A stretch of 64,000 nucleotides of DNA from Bacillus sp. AFS088145. GTDB taxonomy: Bacteria > Bacillota > Bacilli > Bacillales > Bacillaceae_G. Below the pieces are notes generated by a model, which saw only the letters and a program-made list of their open reading frames with translations, was not told the DNA's origin and did no database searches. Below are positions 54,547-63,160 of the stretch, one piece after another (position 1 is the stretch's first letter; each line of letters opens with the position of its first letter). Position numbers and translations under genes: made by a program. The stretch spans positions 76,567-140,566 of the forward strand of contig NZ_NUUX01000005.1 of the NCBI RefSeq assembly GCF_002564465.1, written 5' to 3'.

Positions 54547-55221
54547 TTGAAATCAGAGCTAGAACTTATGGAAATGCATATTAACGTATTATTTAAACAC
54601 GATGAAGTTGGAAAAATAACACAGATAAATGAACCACCATATACAAAAGCACCAAGATTTTATATAGGAAGCACCAAAATGGGAAATGTGAAAAGGTTTT
54701 TAGATTGTCTCAAAAAAGAGGAACTAACTGAATTAGAGAAAGCCTTAGATACAAACTCTAGTATACCAATAGTAAATATCATGCAGATTTTAAGTGGAAA
54801 TCATCAGATAGACAGTTTATGGATGGGGCCGGCATATGTATTTCAAACAGTTGGCAAGGCATCATCGAAAGCAATTAAAATTACCCAGGCAAATAAACAA
54901 TATTTATTACCGAACTTTCCTTATACATATGAGGAGCTAGAAATGAAAGAACCATGTTATGCAATTATTGAAAATGACATAGCCGTATCGATTTGCTGTA
55001 GTGCCAGACAATCAGCCGAAGCTGCTGAAGCAAGCGTATATACACTCGAGGACTTTCGTGGAAAAGAGTATGGATTAATCGTTTCAAATGCATGGGCTGC
55101 GGACATCCAAGGCCAAGGGCTAACTGCTTTGTATAGTACTTCTTGGGATAATTATGCATCGCAGGCAGTTGCACGAAAATTAAAATTAGTTCAATATGGA
55201 ACGGATTTACATTTTAGTTAA
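54547..55221 (+). CDS. GNAT-type acetyltransferase, divergent
   Basis: This 224-residue protein has a poorly conserved N-terminal half and a C-terminal GNAT-like domain (YAIIENDIAVSICCSARQSA, then LTALYSTSWDNYASQAVARKL), with the final part as in GNAT members of the type found in Bacillus. GGGGGAG lies 6 nt before TTG at 54547, which I take as the start. It is downstream of the HD gene. Confidence 0.75.
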   Translation: MKSELELMEMHINVLFKHDEVGKITQINEPPYTKAPRFYIGSTKMGNVKRFLDCLKKEELTELEKALDTNSSIPIVNIMQILSGNHQIDSLWMGPAYVFQTVGKASSKAIKITQANKQYLLPNFPYTYEELEMKEPCYAIIENDIAVSICCSARQSAEAAEASVYTLEDFRGKEYGLIVSNAWAADIQGQGLTALYSTSWDNYASQAVARKLKLVQYGTDLHFS

Positions 55222-55288
55222 GGATGTATAAGTTGAATTGACCTATATTAAGAAATAATTCTCTTAAGATCATTAAAGGAGGATTTAA

Positions 55289-55351
55289 ATGCAGTACTTT
55301 ATCGGAATTGCGCCACCAGAGAATATGAAATTGATATGTCAAAAGAATTAG
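55289..55351 (+). pseudogene. Remnant of a 2'-5' RNA ligase family gene
   Basis: AAAGGAGGATTTAA and an ATG start a frame of 20 codons, MQYFIGIAPPENMKLICQKN, ending in TAG at 55349-55351. The opening MQYFIGI.PP matches the start of Bacillus 2'-5' RNA ligase family proteins of about 170 residues, from memory. The rest of the gene is missing; a terminator follows at once. An internal deletion is the likely cause. Confidence 0.55.
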
Positions 55352-55377
55352 CCATCTTAAATTTAAGAACATTAAGT

Positions 55378-55411
55378 AGCATTACTTCTCAAAATGAAGT
55401 AGTGCTTTTTA
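55378..55411 (+). terminator. Terminator after the RNA ligase remnant
   Basis: AGCATTACTTC and GAAGTAGTGCT pair with one G-T over a 7-nt loop and are followed by T5. Confidence 0.8.
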
Positions 55412-55510
55412 ATTGAAATATAAGTGTATTATTACTTGAAAGCTAATATAATTAATGAATGTTATTTAATCAATTTTAGTGTAGTAAATCTGTTTGAAAG
55501 AAGGAGAAGG

Positions 55511-56839
55511 ATGGAGAATCAATTTTCAGTTAAACAGGCAAGTTTCCTAATATTAGTAACTTTGACTGGAATTATTAGTTCCGTCATATTACATATCTCT
55601 CTCGTATTTGGAATTTTACCAGGATTAATTTTTTTAATCGTATTAAGTTTAAAAAGAGGATATGCAGTTAGAAATATTATGAAGTTAAGCTATCAAGGGA
55701 TGGGAAAAGTTAAAATTGTTCTCTTTATCTTATTTTTAATTAGCTTTTTACTTCCATCTTGGTATTTATCAGGAACGATAACATCGATGGTTTCGATTAC
55801 TTTACAGGCAATAAATCCACATCATTTTTTTGTGTTTTGTTTTCTAACGACGATGATTTTTTCAATGATTTTGGGTTCGTCGATTGGAACATTAAGTGCT
55901 TTAGGAGTTCCTCTTATTAGTAGTGCCATACTACTGCATATACCTGTGGAAATATCGGCGGGAGCGGTTATTTCGGGTGCATTTGTTGGTGATCGAACGT
56001 CACCTTTTTCAAGCGCACATCAACTTTTAGCTAATATTCTTGAAACAACTGTTAAAAAACAAGGTAAAGCGATGCTTTTTACATCCATTACTGCTGTAAT
56101 CGTAACAATCATATTTTTTAGCGTAATGGATTTACAGTTTGCGCAAGGAATTACCCAGACACATCATGAAATCGTGAGCAATAAGGATATTTCATTCATT
56201 CAATTTATTCCACCGATTTTATTAGTTGTACTTGTTTTATTTCGAATTAACATTATTTACTCGTATGTCATTAGTATTTTTTCTGGAAGTTTAATAGCTT
56301 TGTTTAATGGAATTTCTTTTAGTAAAATTGTGAATTCTTTTTGGCACGGAATTAATGGACTTGGTGGAGGGCTAAGTCATATGTATAGCTTGTTATTGTT
56401 TATTGCTGTAGCAGGAATTTATAATGCATTGTTAGAGGAGCTTAATATCATTCAGCCTATGCTAGATAAATGGCTTCAAACCTCAACTTCAATGTTATCC
56501 GATTCTCTAAAAACAATTGGTGCAACAGCTGTTATATGCGTAATAGCAGGTAACCAAACGATGCCTATTATTTTAACAGGACGATCTTTTTTAGCGCATT
56601 GGTCAAATAAATATAACAAAGAAGAATTGGCTCGGTTAATGGCGGATACAACTTTATTATTTCCAGCGATGATCCCTTGGAATGTTCTTGCAATCATGAG
56701 TAGTACAGTCATTAATATGAAGTTACATGAGTATTTACCTTATGCAATATTCTTATGGCTTCTTCCATGCTTAACGATTTTCATCAATGTATTTAAAAAA
56801 GTTAAGACTTACGAAACGAAGTATGAGGTCAGTTCTTAA
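55511..56839 (+). CDS. NhaC family Na+/H+ antiporter
   Basis: This 442-residue transporter has about 11 membrane segments. The blocks ILGSSIGTLSALGVPLISSA, AGAVISGAFVGDRTSPFSSAH and the later CVIAGNQTMPIILTGRSF match the NhaC family, which exports sodium for protons or, in related members, exchanges malate or amino acids. AAGGAG precedes the ATG at 55511; the longer frame upstream has no ribosome binding site. Confidence 0.92.
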   Translation: MENQFSVKQASFLILVTLTGIISSVILHISLVFGILPGLIFLIVLSLKRGYAVRNIMKLSYQGMGKVKIVLFILFLISFLLPSWYLSGTITSMVSITLQAINPHHFFVFCFLTTMIFSMILGSSIGTLSALGVPLISSAILLHIPVEISAGAVISGAFVGDRTSPFSSAHQLLANILETTVKKQGKAMLFTSITAVIVTIIFFSVMDLQFAQGITQTHHEIVSNKDISFIQFIPPILLVVLVLFRINIIYSYVISIFSGSLIALFNGISFSKIVNSFWHGINGLGGGLSHMYSLLLFIAVAGIYNALLEELNIIQPMLDKWLQTSTSMLSDSLKTIGATAVICVIAGNQTMPIILTGRSFLAHWSNKYNKEELARLMADTTLLFPAMIPWNVLAIMSSTVINMKLHEYLPYAIFLWLLPCLTIFINVFKKVKTYETKYEVSS

Positions 56840-56859
56840 TCAGCAAGGGTAAAAATATA

Positions 56860-56902
56860 GAAAAAGAGATAAATAGCTAATATGCTATTTATCTCTTTTT
56901 TT
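56860..56902. terminator. Bidirectional terminator
   Basis: AAAAAGAGATAAATAGC and GCTATTTATCTCTTTTT form a 17-bp perfect stem. It separates the NhaC gene from the leftward gene. Confidence 0.9.
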
Positions 56903-57189
56903 CATACAACACTAGCAGACTGTATTTCTTTTAATTGTCTAACTGTAATACTGTATTTTGTACGTATAGCTTCTAATTCCATTATAGCCACATCTATGTA
57001 TTCGGGATCTGCATAAATAAAATTAATTTCTTTTAGCTCTAAAAGTTTTTGTAAGCTTCTTAACTCATTATGTAAAAGTTGTGATGGCGTTTCATCAATT
57101 AAATGGTTTTTAGTAAAACGTTGAAAGAATGATTTGAATTTGACAGTTTTTCTACTAATTTGTTCTTGACTCGTTATTAATTTTGACAT
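56902..57189 (-). CDS. Small hypothetical protein, 95 residues
   Basis: This basic, helical protein contains a stretch DPEYIDVAIMELEAIRTKYS near residue 61, followed by VRQLKEIQSAS. The stretch recalls short Bacillus helical proteins (DUF2508/YaaL or Spo0E-like length), but I cannot assign it. GGAGG lies 9 nt before the ATG. The gene has a strong terminator and a good start, so it is probably real. Confidence 0.65.
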   Translation of the reverse strand: MSKLITSQEQISRKTVKFKSFFQRFTKNHLIDETPSQLLHNELRSLQKLLELKEINFIYADPEYIDVAIMELEAIRTKYSITVRQLKEIQSASVV

Positions 57190-57512
57190 TCTGTAATCCT
57201 CCCTAAATATAGAAAATATCTACTATTTGAAGACGTAGGCTTGTCCAACTTAATAAACTTGAAAGAAACTTAAGAATTGGTTGTTCTAAATCTTATTACA
57301 GCGTTGGTAAAAATATTCATGTAAATTTTTAAAAATATATTTTTTTACTAAAATTGATTCTTTATAAAAAGATGGTTTAAAAGTAGAACGATTTAGAAAA
57401 GCTTTAAGTGTATTTACAATTTAATGTTTTGCACCATTCTGTTACACTAAAGGAACATAAAGGTTTTTCTTTATGCAAAATGAATAATTTGAAATAAGTG
57501 AGGTCAATATTT
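57190..57512. other. AT-rich intergenic region
   Basis: No gene, hairpin with T run, or clear promoter pair is recognised. The two flanking genes are divergent, so promoters for both must lie here. Confidence 0.4.
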
Positions 57513-57773
57513 ATGGAAAAGATTGAAGTAGGCGAAATTCTAACACTTAGCTATGATGAAGGAGACGAGCAAGATTACGAAGTACTAGGCTCAATTACGA
57601 TTGAAGGTCATGAATATATAGCAGTAGGTTTACTTGAAGAAGTAGAAAAAGAAAGTGAAGAGGATATTGATGTTTTCTTCCTAAGAGTCGAAGAAGATGG
57701 CGAGTTTTACGATATAGAAACAGAAGAAGAGTTTGAAAAAGTTTCAGCTGCTTTTGATGAAGTCTTAAGATAA
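57513..57773 (+). CDS. DUF1292 family protein (YrzB-like)
   Basis: This 86-residue, strongly acidic protein has the DUF1292 pattern ILTLSYDEGDEQDYEVLGSI, then IAVGLLEE, and ends DIETEEEFEKVSAAFDEVL. Such proteins are widespread in Firmicutes, where a YrzB homologue lies beside yrrK. Function is unknown. GAGGT precedes the ATG at 57513. Confidence 0.85.
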   Translation: MEKIEVGEILTLSYDEGDEQDYEVLGSITIEGHEYIAVGLLEEVEKESEEDIDVFFLRVEEDGEFYDIETEEEFEKVSAAFDEVLR

Positions 57774-57852
57774 TAAGATCAGAAATAAGTAGGATTAAAG
57801 CATTGGAATACGGGCAAAGGAATAGGAAGTATTTCATAATTTTAATAAAATT

Positions 57853-57889
57853 AGAACACTTGTAGATCATACAAAGTGTTCTTTTTTGT
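57853..57889 (+). terminator. Intrinsic terminator
   Basis: AGAACACTTTGT-like arms (AGAACACTTGT and ACAAAGTGTTCT, one bulge) are followed by T6. Confidence 0.8.
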
Positions 57890-57988
57890 ATGTTTATGTA
57901 GAAATATGTAGGTTTTATTAAAAATTAGCAGTACAAACTATTAAATTTTCGGTATACTACAAATAGCAATTATATTAGGAGGAAGCTT

Positions 57989-59197
57989 ATGAAATTTTCA
58001 TTTAGAAATTACGCTTTCCCTTTGATTTTACTAAGTAGTATCATCATAGGTTCAGTCATCGGTTACACTAACGAAAGCGTAGGAATAGCCCTTAAACCAA
58101 TAGGGGATTTCTTTTTAAACTTATTATTCGTAGTAGTTGTACCGCTTGTGTTTTTCTCTGTAGCTTCAAGCTTTGCAAATGGTGGAGGAGAAAAATTCGG
58201 TAAGATTATGCGAAATATGTCAGGGGTATTTTTATTTACAGGTATTACTGCAGCAATCATAATGCTTGTTGTTATGAAAGTTTATCCACCTGCACATGGG
58301 GTTCATATCCCAATTGTTAAGCCAGATGCAACTGATAAAGTATCAGTAGCGGAGCAAATTGTAAATACATTTACGGTGAATGATTTCTCAGGCTTGTTCT
58401 CAAGAAGCAATATGTTAGCAATTATTGTATTTGCTGTATTAGTTGGTTTAGCAACGAATAAAGCTGGCGATAAAGCAGACATTGTTAAAAAATTATTATC
58501 AAGTGCTAATGTAGTAATTATGAATATGGTTAACTATATTATGTATCTTGCACCTGTGGGACTTGGAGCTTATTTTGCTTATCTTGTTCCAACATACGGA
58601 AAGGAATTACTAGGTTCATATGAGCGAGTTTTTGTTTTATATTATGTAACTGCTATTCTATTTTATTTTATTGTTTATAGTATTATTGCTTATATGGCCG
58701 GAGGTAGTTATGGATTTAGAATTTATTGGAAAAATGTATTACCTTCAACGTTAACATCTTTAGGAACTTGTAGTAGTGCAGCAACAATTCCAACAAATTT
58801 TGAATCAGCTGAACAAATGGGCGTATCTAAAAATATTAGAGAGACTGTTATTCCTTTAGCTAGTGCATTACACAAAGATGGATCTGTTATGGGTGGAGTC
58901 GTAAAAATTGCTTTTGCCTTTGGTGTATTTGGAATGAATTTCTCTGGTTTGAATATTTATCTTGTAACAATCGGTATTGCATTACTAGTGGGTATGGTAA
59001 TGGGAGCAATTCCGAATGGTGGAATGATTGGGGAAATGTTAATTCTTTCTCTGTTTGGTTTACCAGTAGAATCTTTACCAATTCTTGCGGCAATTAGTAC
59101 GTTAATTGATCCGCCTGCAACAATGTTAAATGCAACAGGTGATTTATCTGTAAGCATGTTAGTTGAGAGATTGACTAACGGGAAAAAGGCTGCATAA
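57989..59197 (+). CDS. Dicarboxylate/amino acid:cation symporter (DAACS family)
   Basis: This 402-residue secondary transporter of the GltP/DctA/SstT family carries Na+ or H+ together with glutamate, aspartate, serine or C4-dicarboxylates. The serine-rich reentrant loop TSLGTCSSAATIPTN (about 251-265), the MGGVVKIAF stretch and the C-terminal IDPPATMLNATGD, the substrate-binding helix, are present. AGGAGGAAG precedes the ATG. It has its own terminator. Confidence 0.93.
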   Translation: MKFSFRNYAFPLILLSSIIIGSVIGYTNESVGIALKPIGDFFLNLLFVVVVPLVFFSVASSFANGGGEKFGKIMRNMSGVFLFTGITAAIIMLVVMKVYPPAHGVHIPIVKPDATDKVSVAEQIVNTFTVNDFSGLFSRSNMLAIIVFAVLVGLATNKAGDKADIVKKLLSSANVVIMNMVNYIMYLAPVGLGAYFAYLVPTYGKELLGSYERVFVLYYVTAILFYFIVYSIIAYMAGGSYGFRIYWKNVLPSTLTSLGTCSSAATIPTNFESAEQMGVSKNIRETVIPLASALHKDGSVMGGVVKIAFAFGVFGMNFSGLNIYLVTIGIALLVGMVMGAIPNGGMIGEMLILSLFGLPVESLPILAAISTLIDPPATMLNATGDLSVSMLVERLTNGKKAA

Positions 59198-59204
59198 AAA
59201 CGAA

Positions 59205-59233
59205 GACTGGGAATCTCCCAGTCTTTTATTTTT
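59205..59233 (+). terminator. Intrinsic terminator
   Basis: GACTGGGA and TCCCAGTC form a perfect stem over ATC, followed by a T-rich stretch. Confidence 0.85.
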
Positions 59234-59264
59234 GTAAGAGTATTATTCCTTGTCTTCTCATTTT

Positions 59265-59352
59265 TCAAGTTTCAGTCATAATACCTCCATTTACATGAAG
59301 TACTTGGCCTGTTACATAAGAAGAGTCATCAGAGGCAAGATATATTTCAAAT
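59265..59352 (-). pseudogene. C-terminal remnant of a short-chain dehydrogenase
   Basis: On the minus strand about 29 codons end at a TGA (59267-59265) and encode YLASDDSSYVTGQVLHVNGG followed by IMTET. This is the characteristic C-terminus of SDR enzymes such as FabG. No upstream part and no start exist. It is a decayed gene end between the symporter and the aminopeptidase. Confidence 0.75.
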
Positions 59353-59362
59353 CAATCGATAC

Positions 59363-59400
59363 AAAAAAGAACACATAGCTTATTATGTGTTCTCATTTTT
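59363..59400 (-). terminator. Terminator of the aminopeptidase
   Basis: GAGAACACATAATA and TATGTGTTCT-type arms pair; on the minus strand a T6 run follows. Confidence 0.85.
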
Positions 59401-59406
59401 AAAAGA

Positions 59407-60522
59407 TTATTTTAAGTTTTCAGGGTTTAATCCTTTTAATTCTTCGATTACGAAAAGACCATCTTTACGGATTAAAACGTCATCAAAATAGATTTCTCCT
59501 CCACCGTATTCAGGACGTTGGATACAAACCATATCCCAGTGGATATTTGAGTTGTTACCGTTGTATGCTTCATCATAAGCTTGACCTGGAGTAAAGTGGA
59601 AACTTCCATCGATTTTTTCATCGAATAAGATGTCTCCCATTGGGTGTAAGATGTATGGATTTACACCAATTGCGAATTCACCGATAAAGCGTGCACCTTC
59701 ATCTGTATCAAAGATTTTATTGATACGCTCAGTGTCGTTAGCAGTTGCTTCAACAATTTTACCTTCTTTGAATTTAAGTTGAACATTTTCAAAAGTAAAT
59801 CCATTGTTAGGAGATGGCGTGTTATAAGAAAGTGTACCATTTACTGAATTACGAACAGGTGCTGTAAATACTTCACCATCTGGAATATTCATTTCACCAG
59901 CACATTTAATAGCTGGGATATCTTTAATTGAGAATGTAAGATCAGTTCCAGGTCCTTTAATTTGAACTTTATCAGTACGGTTCATTAATTCAACAAGAGC
60001 ATCCATTGCTTTGTCCATTTTACCGTAATCTAAATTACATACATTAAAATAGAAATCTTCAAATGCTTCAGTGCTCATTTTTGCTGATTGAGCCATTGAA
60101 TCAGTTGGGTAACGTAGTACAACCCATTTAGTATTTGGAACACGAATTGCTCTATGTACTTTTTGGCCTACAGTTTTACCATGGATTTTAGTTTTTTCGT
60201 CTGGTACATCAGAAAGTTCATTAATATTAACACCTGAACGTAAACCGATATAAGCGTCCATATCTTTCATTACATTTGCTTCGTATTCTGCTACTTTATT
60301 AAAGTGTTCTTCAGTAGCACCCATTAATAATGCGCGATCTACTTTATGATCCTTGATTGATACGAAAGGAAAACCACCAGCAGCATATGCTTCTTTAACT
60401 AAAGCTGTAACTAATTCAGTTTCTAGCTTAAAGTTTTCAATTAAGATTTTTTCTCCTGGTTGTAATTTTACTGAGTAATTGATTAAGTTTTTAGCTAATT
60501 TTGAAATACGTGGATCTTTCAT
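59407..60522 (-). CDS. M29 family aminopeptidase
   Basis: This 371-residue metallo-aminopeptidase of the thermophilic (AmpS/PepS) family removes N-terminal residues from peptides in the cytoplasm. The two-metal site is expected from GEMNIPDGEVFTAPVRNSVNG, EGARFIGEFAIGVNP and NSNIHWDMVCI, where the conserved Glu and His ligands are visible. The N-terminal 'NYSVKLQPGEKILI' is also typical. GGAGGG precedes the ATG. Confidence 0.93.
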   Translation of the reverse strand: MKDPRISKLAKNLINYSVKLQPGEKILIENFKLETELVTALVKEAYAAGGFPFVSIKDHKVDRALLMGATEEHFNKVAEYEANVMKDMDAYIGLRSGVNINELSDVPDEKTKIHGKTVGQKVHRAIRVPNTKWVVLRYPTDSMAQSAKMSTEAFEDFYFNVCNLDYGKMDKAMDALVELMNRTDKVQIKGPGTDLTFSIKDIPAIKCAGEMNIPDGEVFTAPVRNSVNGTLSYNTPSPNNGFTFENVQLKFKEGKIVEATANDTERINKIFDTDEGARFIGEFAIGVNPYILHPMGDILFDEKIDGSFHFTPGQAYDEAYNGNNSNIHWDMVCIQRPEYGGGEIYFDDVLIRKDGLFVIEELKGLNPENLK

Positions 60523-60721
60523 TGAAAATTCCCTCCAATAATTATAACTATATACCTATTGTAAACTATTTAGTCAGTTTTGTTTACTAAAGTATTCTTT
60601 TTTTACTAAAGAATTTGAAAACTTGTTTTACGACTAGTTTAGTGTTTGGTAAAATTTGTAGTATAATACGAAATAAGTGATTAAATTTGTGGAAGGCTAT
60701 GAAGGAAAGGGGTTTTTTCGA

Positions 60722-61219
60722 ATGGATTTAATTTCTATTAGTGCATTAATCGCAGCAATTGCATTTGTGATCTTAGTAGTATTTATTAGTCGTACTTTAT
60801 TCCGACTAGAAAGGGTATTTAGAGGTGTAGAGTCTACTATTGCTGAAACACAAAAAGATTTACATAATGTTTGTGTTGAAGCCGTTCAATTAGTACATAC
60901 TTCGAATCATTTAGCAAATGAGGCTAAAATTTTTGTGAATAATTCGAATGAACTTACGAAAGATATGCGTGAACGAGCAAAATCCCTTGATGTATTAGCT
61001 AAATCAGTCGAAGAAGTCGGAGTTACAATCTCAGAAATGAATGAAAAAGTACGAGATACTGCTAATAATGTATCGAATACTGTAAAAGTTAGTACTGAAA
61101 AAATGTCCCAATTAGTAAATTGGGGAAATACAGCAATGGATTTATGGGAAAAGTACAAAACTAAGCGTGAGGGAAAAAAGAGAAATGGTAAATCGAATAT
61201 CAACGATTCAACAGTTTGA
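60722..61219 (+). CDS. ytxG: DUF948 family protein, YtxG-like
   Basis: This 165-residue protein has one N-terminal membrane segment (ISALIAAIAFVILVVFISRTLF) followed by a long coiled-coil region rich in Asn, Lys and Thr. It matches the DUF948/YtxG general-stress type. AAAGGGG precedes the ATG at 60722. The following ytxJ gene overlaps its end by about 32 nt. In B. subtilis ytxG and ytxJ are joined by ytxH, which is missing here. Confidence 0.85.
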   Translation: MDLISISALIAAIAFVILVVFISRTLFRLERVFRGVESTIAETQKDLHNVCVEAVQLVHTSNHLANEAKIFVNNSNELTKDMRERAKSLDVLAKSVEEVGVTISEMNEKVRDTANNVSNTVKVSTEKMSQLVNWGNTAMDLWEKYKTKREGKKRNGKSNINDSTV

Positions 61220-61514
61220 TGAACTAATTAACAACGAAGAGAAATTTGTGTTTTTAAAGCATAGTACAACATGCCCAATTAGTCATGCAGCTTATACTGA
61301 ATTTTTAGCATTTGCATCTGCATATGAGAATGTACCATTGTATTTCCTACAAGTCCAAGATGACAGAGAATTGTCTAACTATATTGCTGAGAAAACGGCA
61401 ATAAAACATGAATCTCCTCAATTATTTATTTTTGAAAATGGAGAAGCAGTTTATAATACTTCTCATTTTTCAATTAAGAAAGATTCAATTGAAAATGCTT
61501 TATTAAAAAAATAA
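61188..61514 (+). CDS. ytxJ: Bacillithiol-system redox protein YtxJ
   Basis: This 108-residue thioredoxin-fold protein has the monothiol motif HSTTCPISHAA near residue 27 and HESPQLFIFENGEAVYNTSH, the bacilliredoxin-like pattern of YtxJ. It probably removes bacillithiol from proteins. The start at 61188 overlaps ytxG, with GAGGGA some 10 nt upstream; GTG at 61167 would be an alternative. It is translationally coupled to ytxG. Confidence 0.88.
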   Translation, partial: VNRISTIQQFDELINNEEKFVFLKHSTTCPISHAAYTEFLAFASAYENVPLYFLQVQDDRELSNYIAEKTAIKHESPQLFIFENGEAVYNTSHFSIKKDSIENALLKK

Positions 61515-61557
61515 AAAAACTGCACCTTAAATCGTAACTTAAGGTGCAGTTTTTTTA
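61514..61557. terminator. Bidirectional terminator
   Basis: AAAAAAACTGCACCTTAA and TTAAGGTGCAGTTTTTTT form a perfect stem. It serves both ytxJ and the convergent rhodanese gene. Confidence 0.92.
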
Positions 61558-61944
61558 TTCTACGTCAAAACCAGCAGCTTTCCACGCAGCAGTACCACCA
61601 TCGATATATGCAACATCAGTGAATCCCATTTTTTTAAGTAAATATGCTCCTAAAGATGCTTGACCACCTGCGCCACATGTAACGAGAACAGGGCGATTTC
61701 GATCTGCTAATTTAGGCTCGCGTAAATGTTCAGGTAATTCTAAATCAGCACGGATTGGTAGCATTCCAAGTGAGATATTCAAACTGCTTGGTATTAATCC
61801 ACATGCACCTGCATCAGCTGCGTCTTGAACATCAATTACTAATGTTTCAGGATTTGATTTAATTTTTTCACGAGCATCTGCTGAACTGATTCCTTGTACA
61901 TTGTCACGTGCTTCTGCAACCATTTGTTTAAAAGTAATTGCCAT
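61555..61944 (-). CDS. Rhodanese-like domain protein
   Basis: This 129-residue single rhodanese domain has the catalytic cysteine in VLVTCGAGGQAS (about residue 90) and the usual VIDVQDAAD and YIDGGTAAWKAAG. It could transfer sulfur to cyanide, thioredoxin or a biosynthetic acceptor. CTGGAGGAG precedes the ATG. It stands alone. Confidence 0.93.
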   Translation of the reverse strand: MAITFKQMVAEARDNVQGISSADAREKIKSNPETLVIDVQDAADAGACGLIPSSLNISLGMLPIRADLELPEHLREPKLADRNRPVLVTCGAGGQASLGAYLLKKMGFTDVAYIDGGTAAWKAAGFDVE

Positions 61945-61962
61945 TATTACTCCTCCAGTATA

Positions 61963-62088
61963 ATGAAATTAGAAATCCCTAAATTTGGAAATCTCATCTA
62001 TACAATACACCGAAAGTCTTATCCAATTCAAATTGATGGAGAAAATCATAAGATTTATAGGAAAAAAGTAATGAGAATTTATAATTAA
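61963..62088 (+). CDS. Doubtful small reading frame, 41 residues
   Basis: An ATG opens a 41-residue basic peptide (MKLEIPKFGNLIYTIHRKSY...), but no ribosome binding site is seen, and the only GGAG-like bases on this stretch belong to the opposite strand. It could be a remnant or chance. Reported only because the gap is otherwise empty. Confidence 0.2.
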   Translation: MKLEIPKFGNLIYTIHRKSYPIQIDGENHKIYRKKVMRIYN

Positions 62089-62176
62089 AACAAGGGAAAT
62101 GAAGTTACGTGCAGAAATTATTTATAGTTAAATTATTTTTACATATTAAAATCGAGCGTTGAAAGAAGGAGTAAAT

Positions 62177-63127
62177 ATGCCAGAAACATTTAAATTTAAG
62201 ACATCAGATCAGCATTTGCATGCATCTTTTAGTAATGAATATGAACCAATTCAAATCATTCGTTCTGGTGATTCGATTGAATTTGATACGATTGATATCG
62301 GATGGGGTTATTCGAATCAAAATGGAGAAAGAGTAAGATTCGAGTCAAGGGAAAAGGAAGAAGAATGGGGTCATCCTATGATTGGTCCATTTTTTGTAGA
62401 AGGTGCTAAACCGGGTATGACACTTGAAGTTAAAATAAACGAATTAAAAGCTGGCTGGTACGGCTGGAATTGTGCAGGTGGTAAAAAGAATTGGCAAAAT
62501 AACGCATTAGGTATTTCAGAAGAACTAGAAGTGACATTAAATTGGTTAATCAATGAAGAAAACAATACGGCGAAGACTAAAATTAGAGATAAGGAAGTTT
62601 CGGTACCATTAGTACCATTTTTAGGAGTTCTAGGTACAGCGCCTTCTGAATCAGGTGTACATTCGACCATACCACCGAGATATTGTGGGGGAAATATCGA
62701 CTGTAAAGAGTTGGTAGAAGGTAGTACTTTGTATTTACCTATAGCCGTTGAAGGAGCACTTTTTTCTGCGGGTGATGGACACGCTGCACAAGGAGATGGG
62801 GAAGTATCTGGTCAAGCGATTGAATCTCCATTTGATAAAGTGAATCTAACTCTTACAGTAAGAGAAGACATGCAGATTAATATGCCACGAGCTAACACGC
62901 CGGTAGGGTGGCTTACTTTTGGCTTTGATGAAGACTTAAATAAAGCAACTAAAACAGCATTAAATGGCATGGTCGAATTAATTCAAGAGTTATATGCTAT
63001 TGAAAAAACAGAAGCGGTTGCTTTAGCTAGTGTTTGTGTTGATTTGAGAATAACTCAAATTGTTAACCATATTAAGGGTGTCCATGCTGTTTTGCCTCAT
63101 AATATTAATATCACTTCAATTTATTAA
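62177..63127 (+). CDS. Acetamidase/formamidase family protein
   Basis: This 316-residue amidase of the formamidase/acetamidase fold releases ammonia from small amides. The motifs SGDSIEFDTIDIG, MIGPFFVEGAKPGMTLEV, IPPRYCGGNIDCKEL and FSAGDGHAAQGDGEVSG are typical; the last holds metal-binding His and Asp. GAAGGAG lies 5 nt before the ATG at 62177. The alpha/beta hydrolase gene follows 33 nt after the stop. Confidence 0.9.
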   Translation: MPETFKFKTSDQHLHASFSNEYEPIQIIRSGDSIEFDTIDIGWGYSNQNGERVRFESREKEEEWGHPMIGPFFVEGAKPGMTLEVKINELKAGWYGWNCAGGKKNWQNNALGISEELEVTLNWLINEENNTAKTKIRDKEVSVPLVPFLGVLGTAPSESGVHSTIPPRYCGGNIDCKELVEGSTLYLPIAVEGALFSAGDGHAAQGDGEVSGQAIESPFDKVNLTLTVREDMQINMPRANTPVGWLTFGFDEDLNKATKTALNGMVELIQELYAIEKTEAVALASVCVDLRITQIVNHIKGVHAVLPHNINITSIY

Positions 63128-63160
63128 AATGAATAGATTTGAAAATTGGAGGTTAATGAA

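Noticed and set aside
61167..61187. GTG at 61167 as the start of ytxJ
   Set aside because: The family begins near the MVNRIST residues and GAGGGA is placed for the ATG at 61188; kept only as an alternative.
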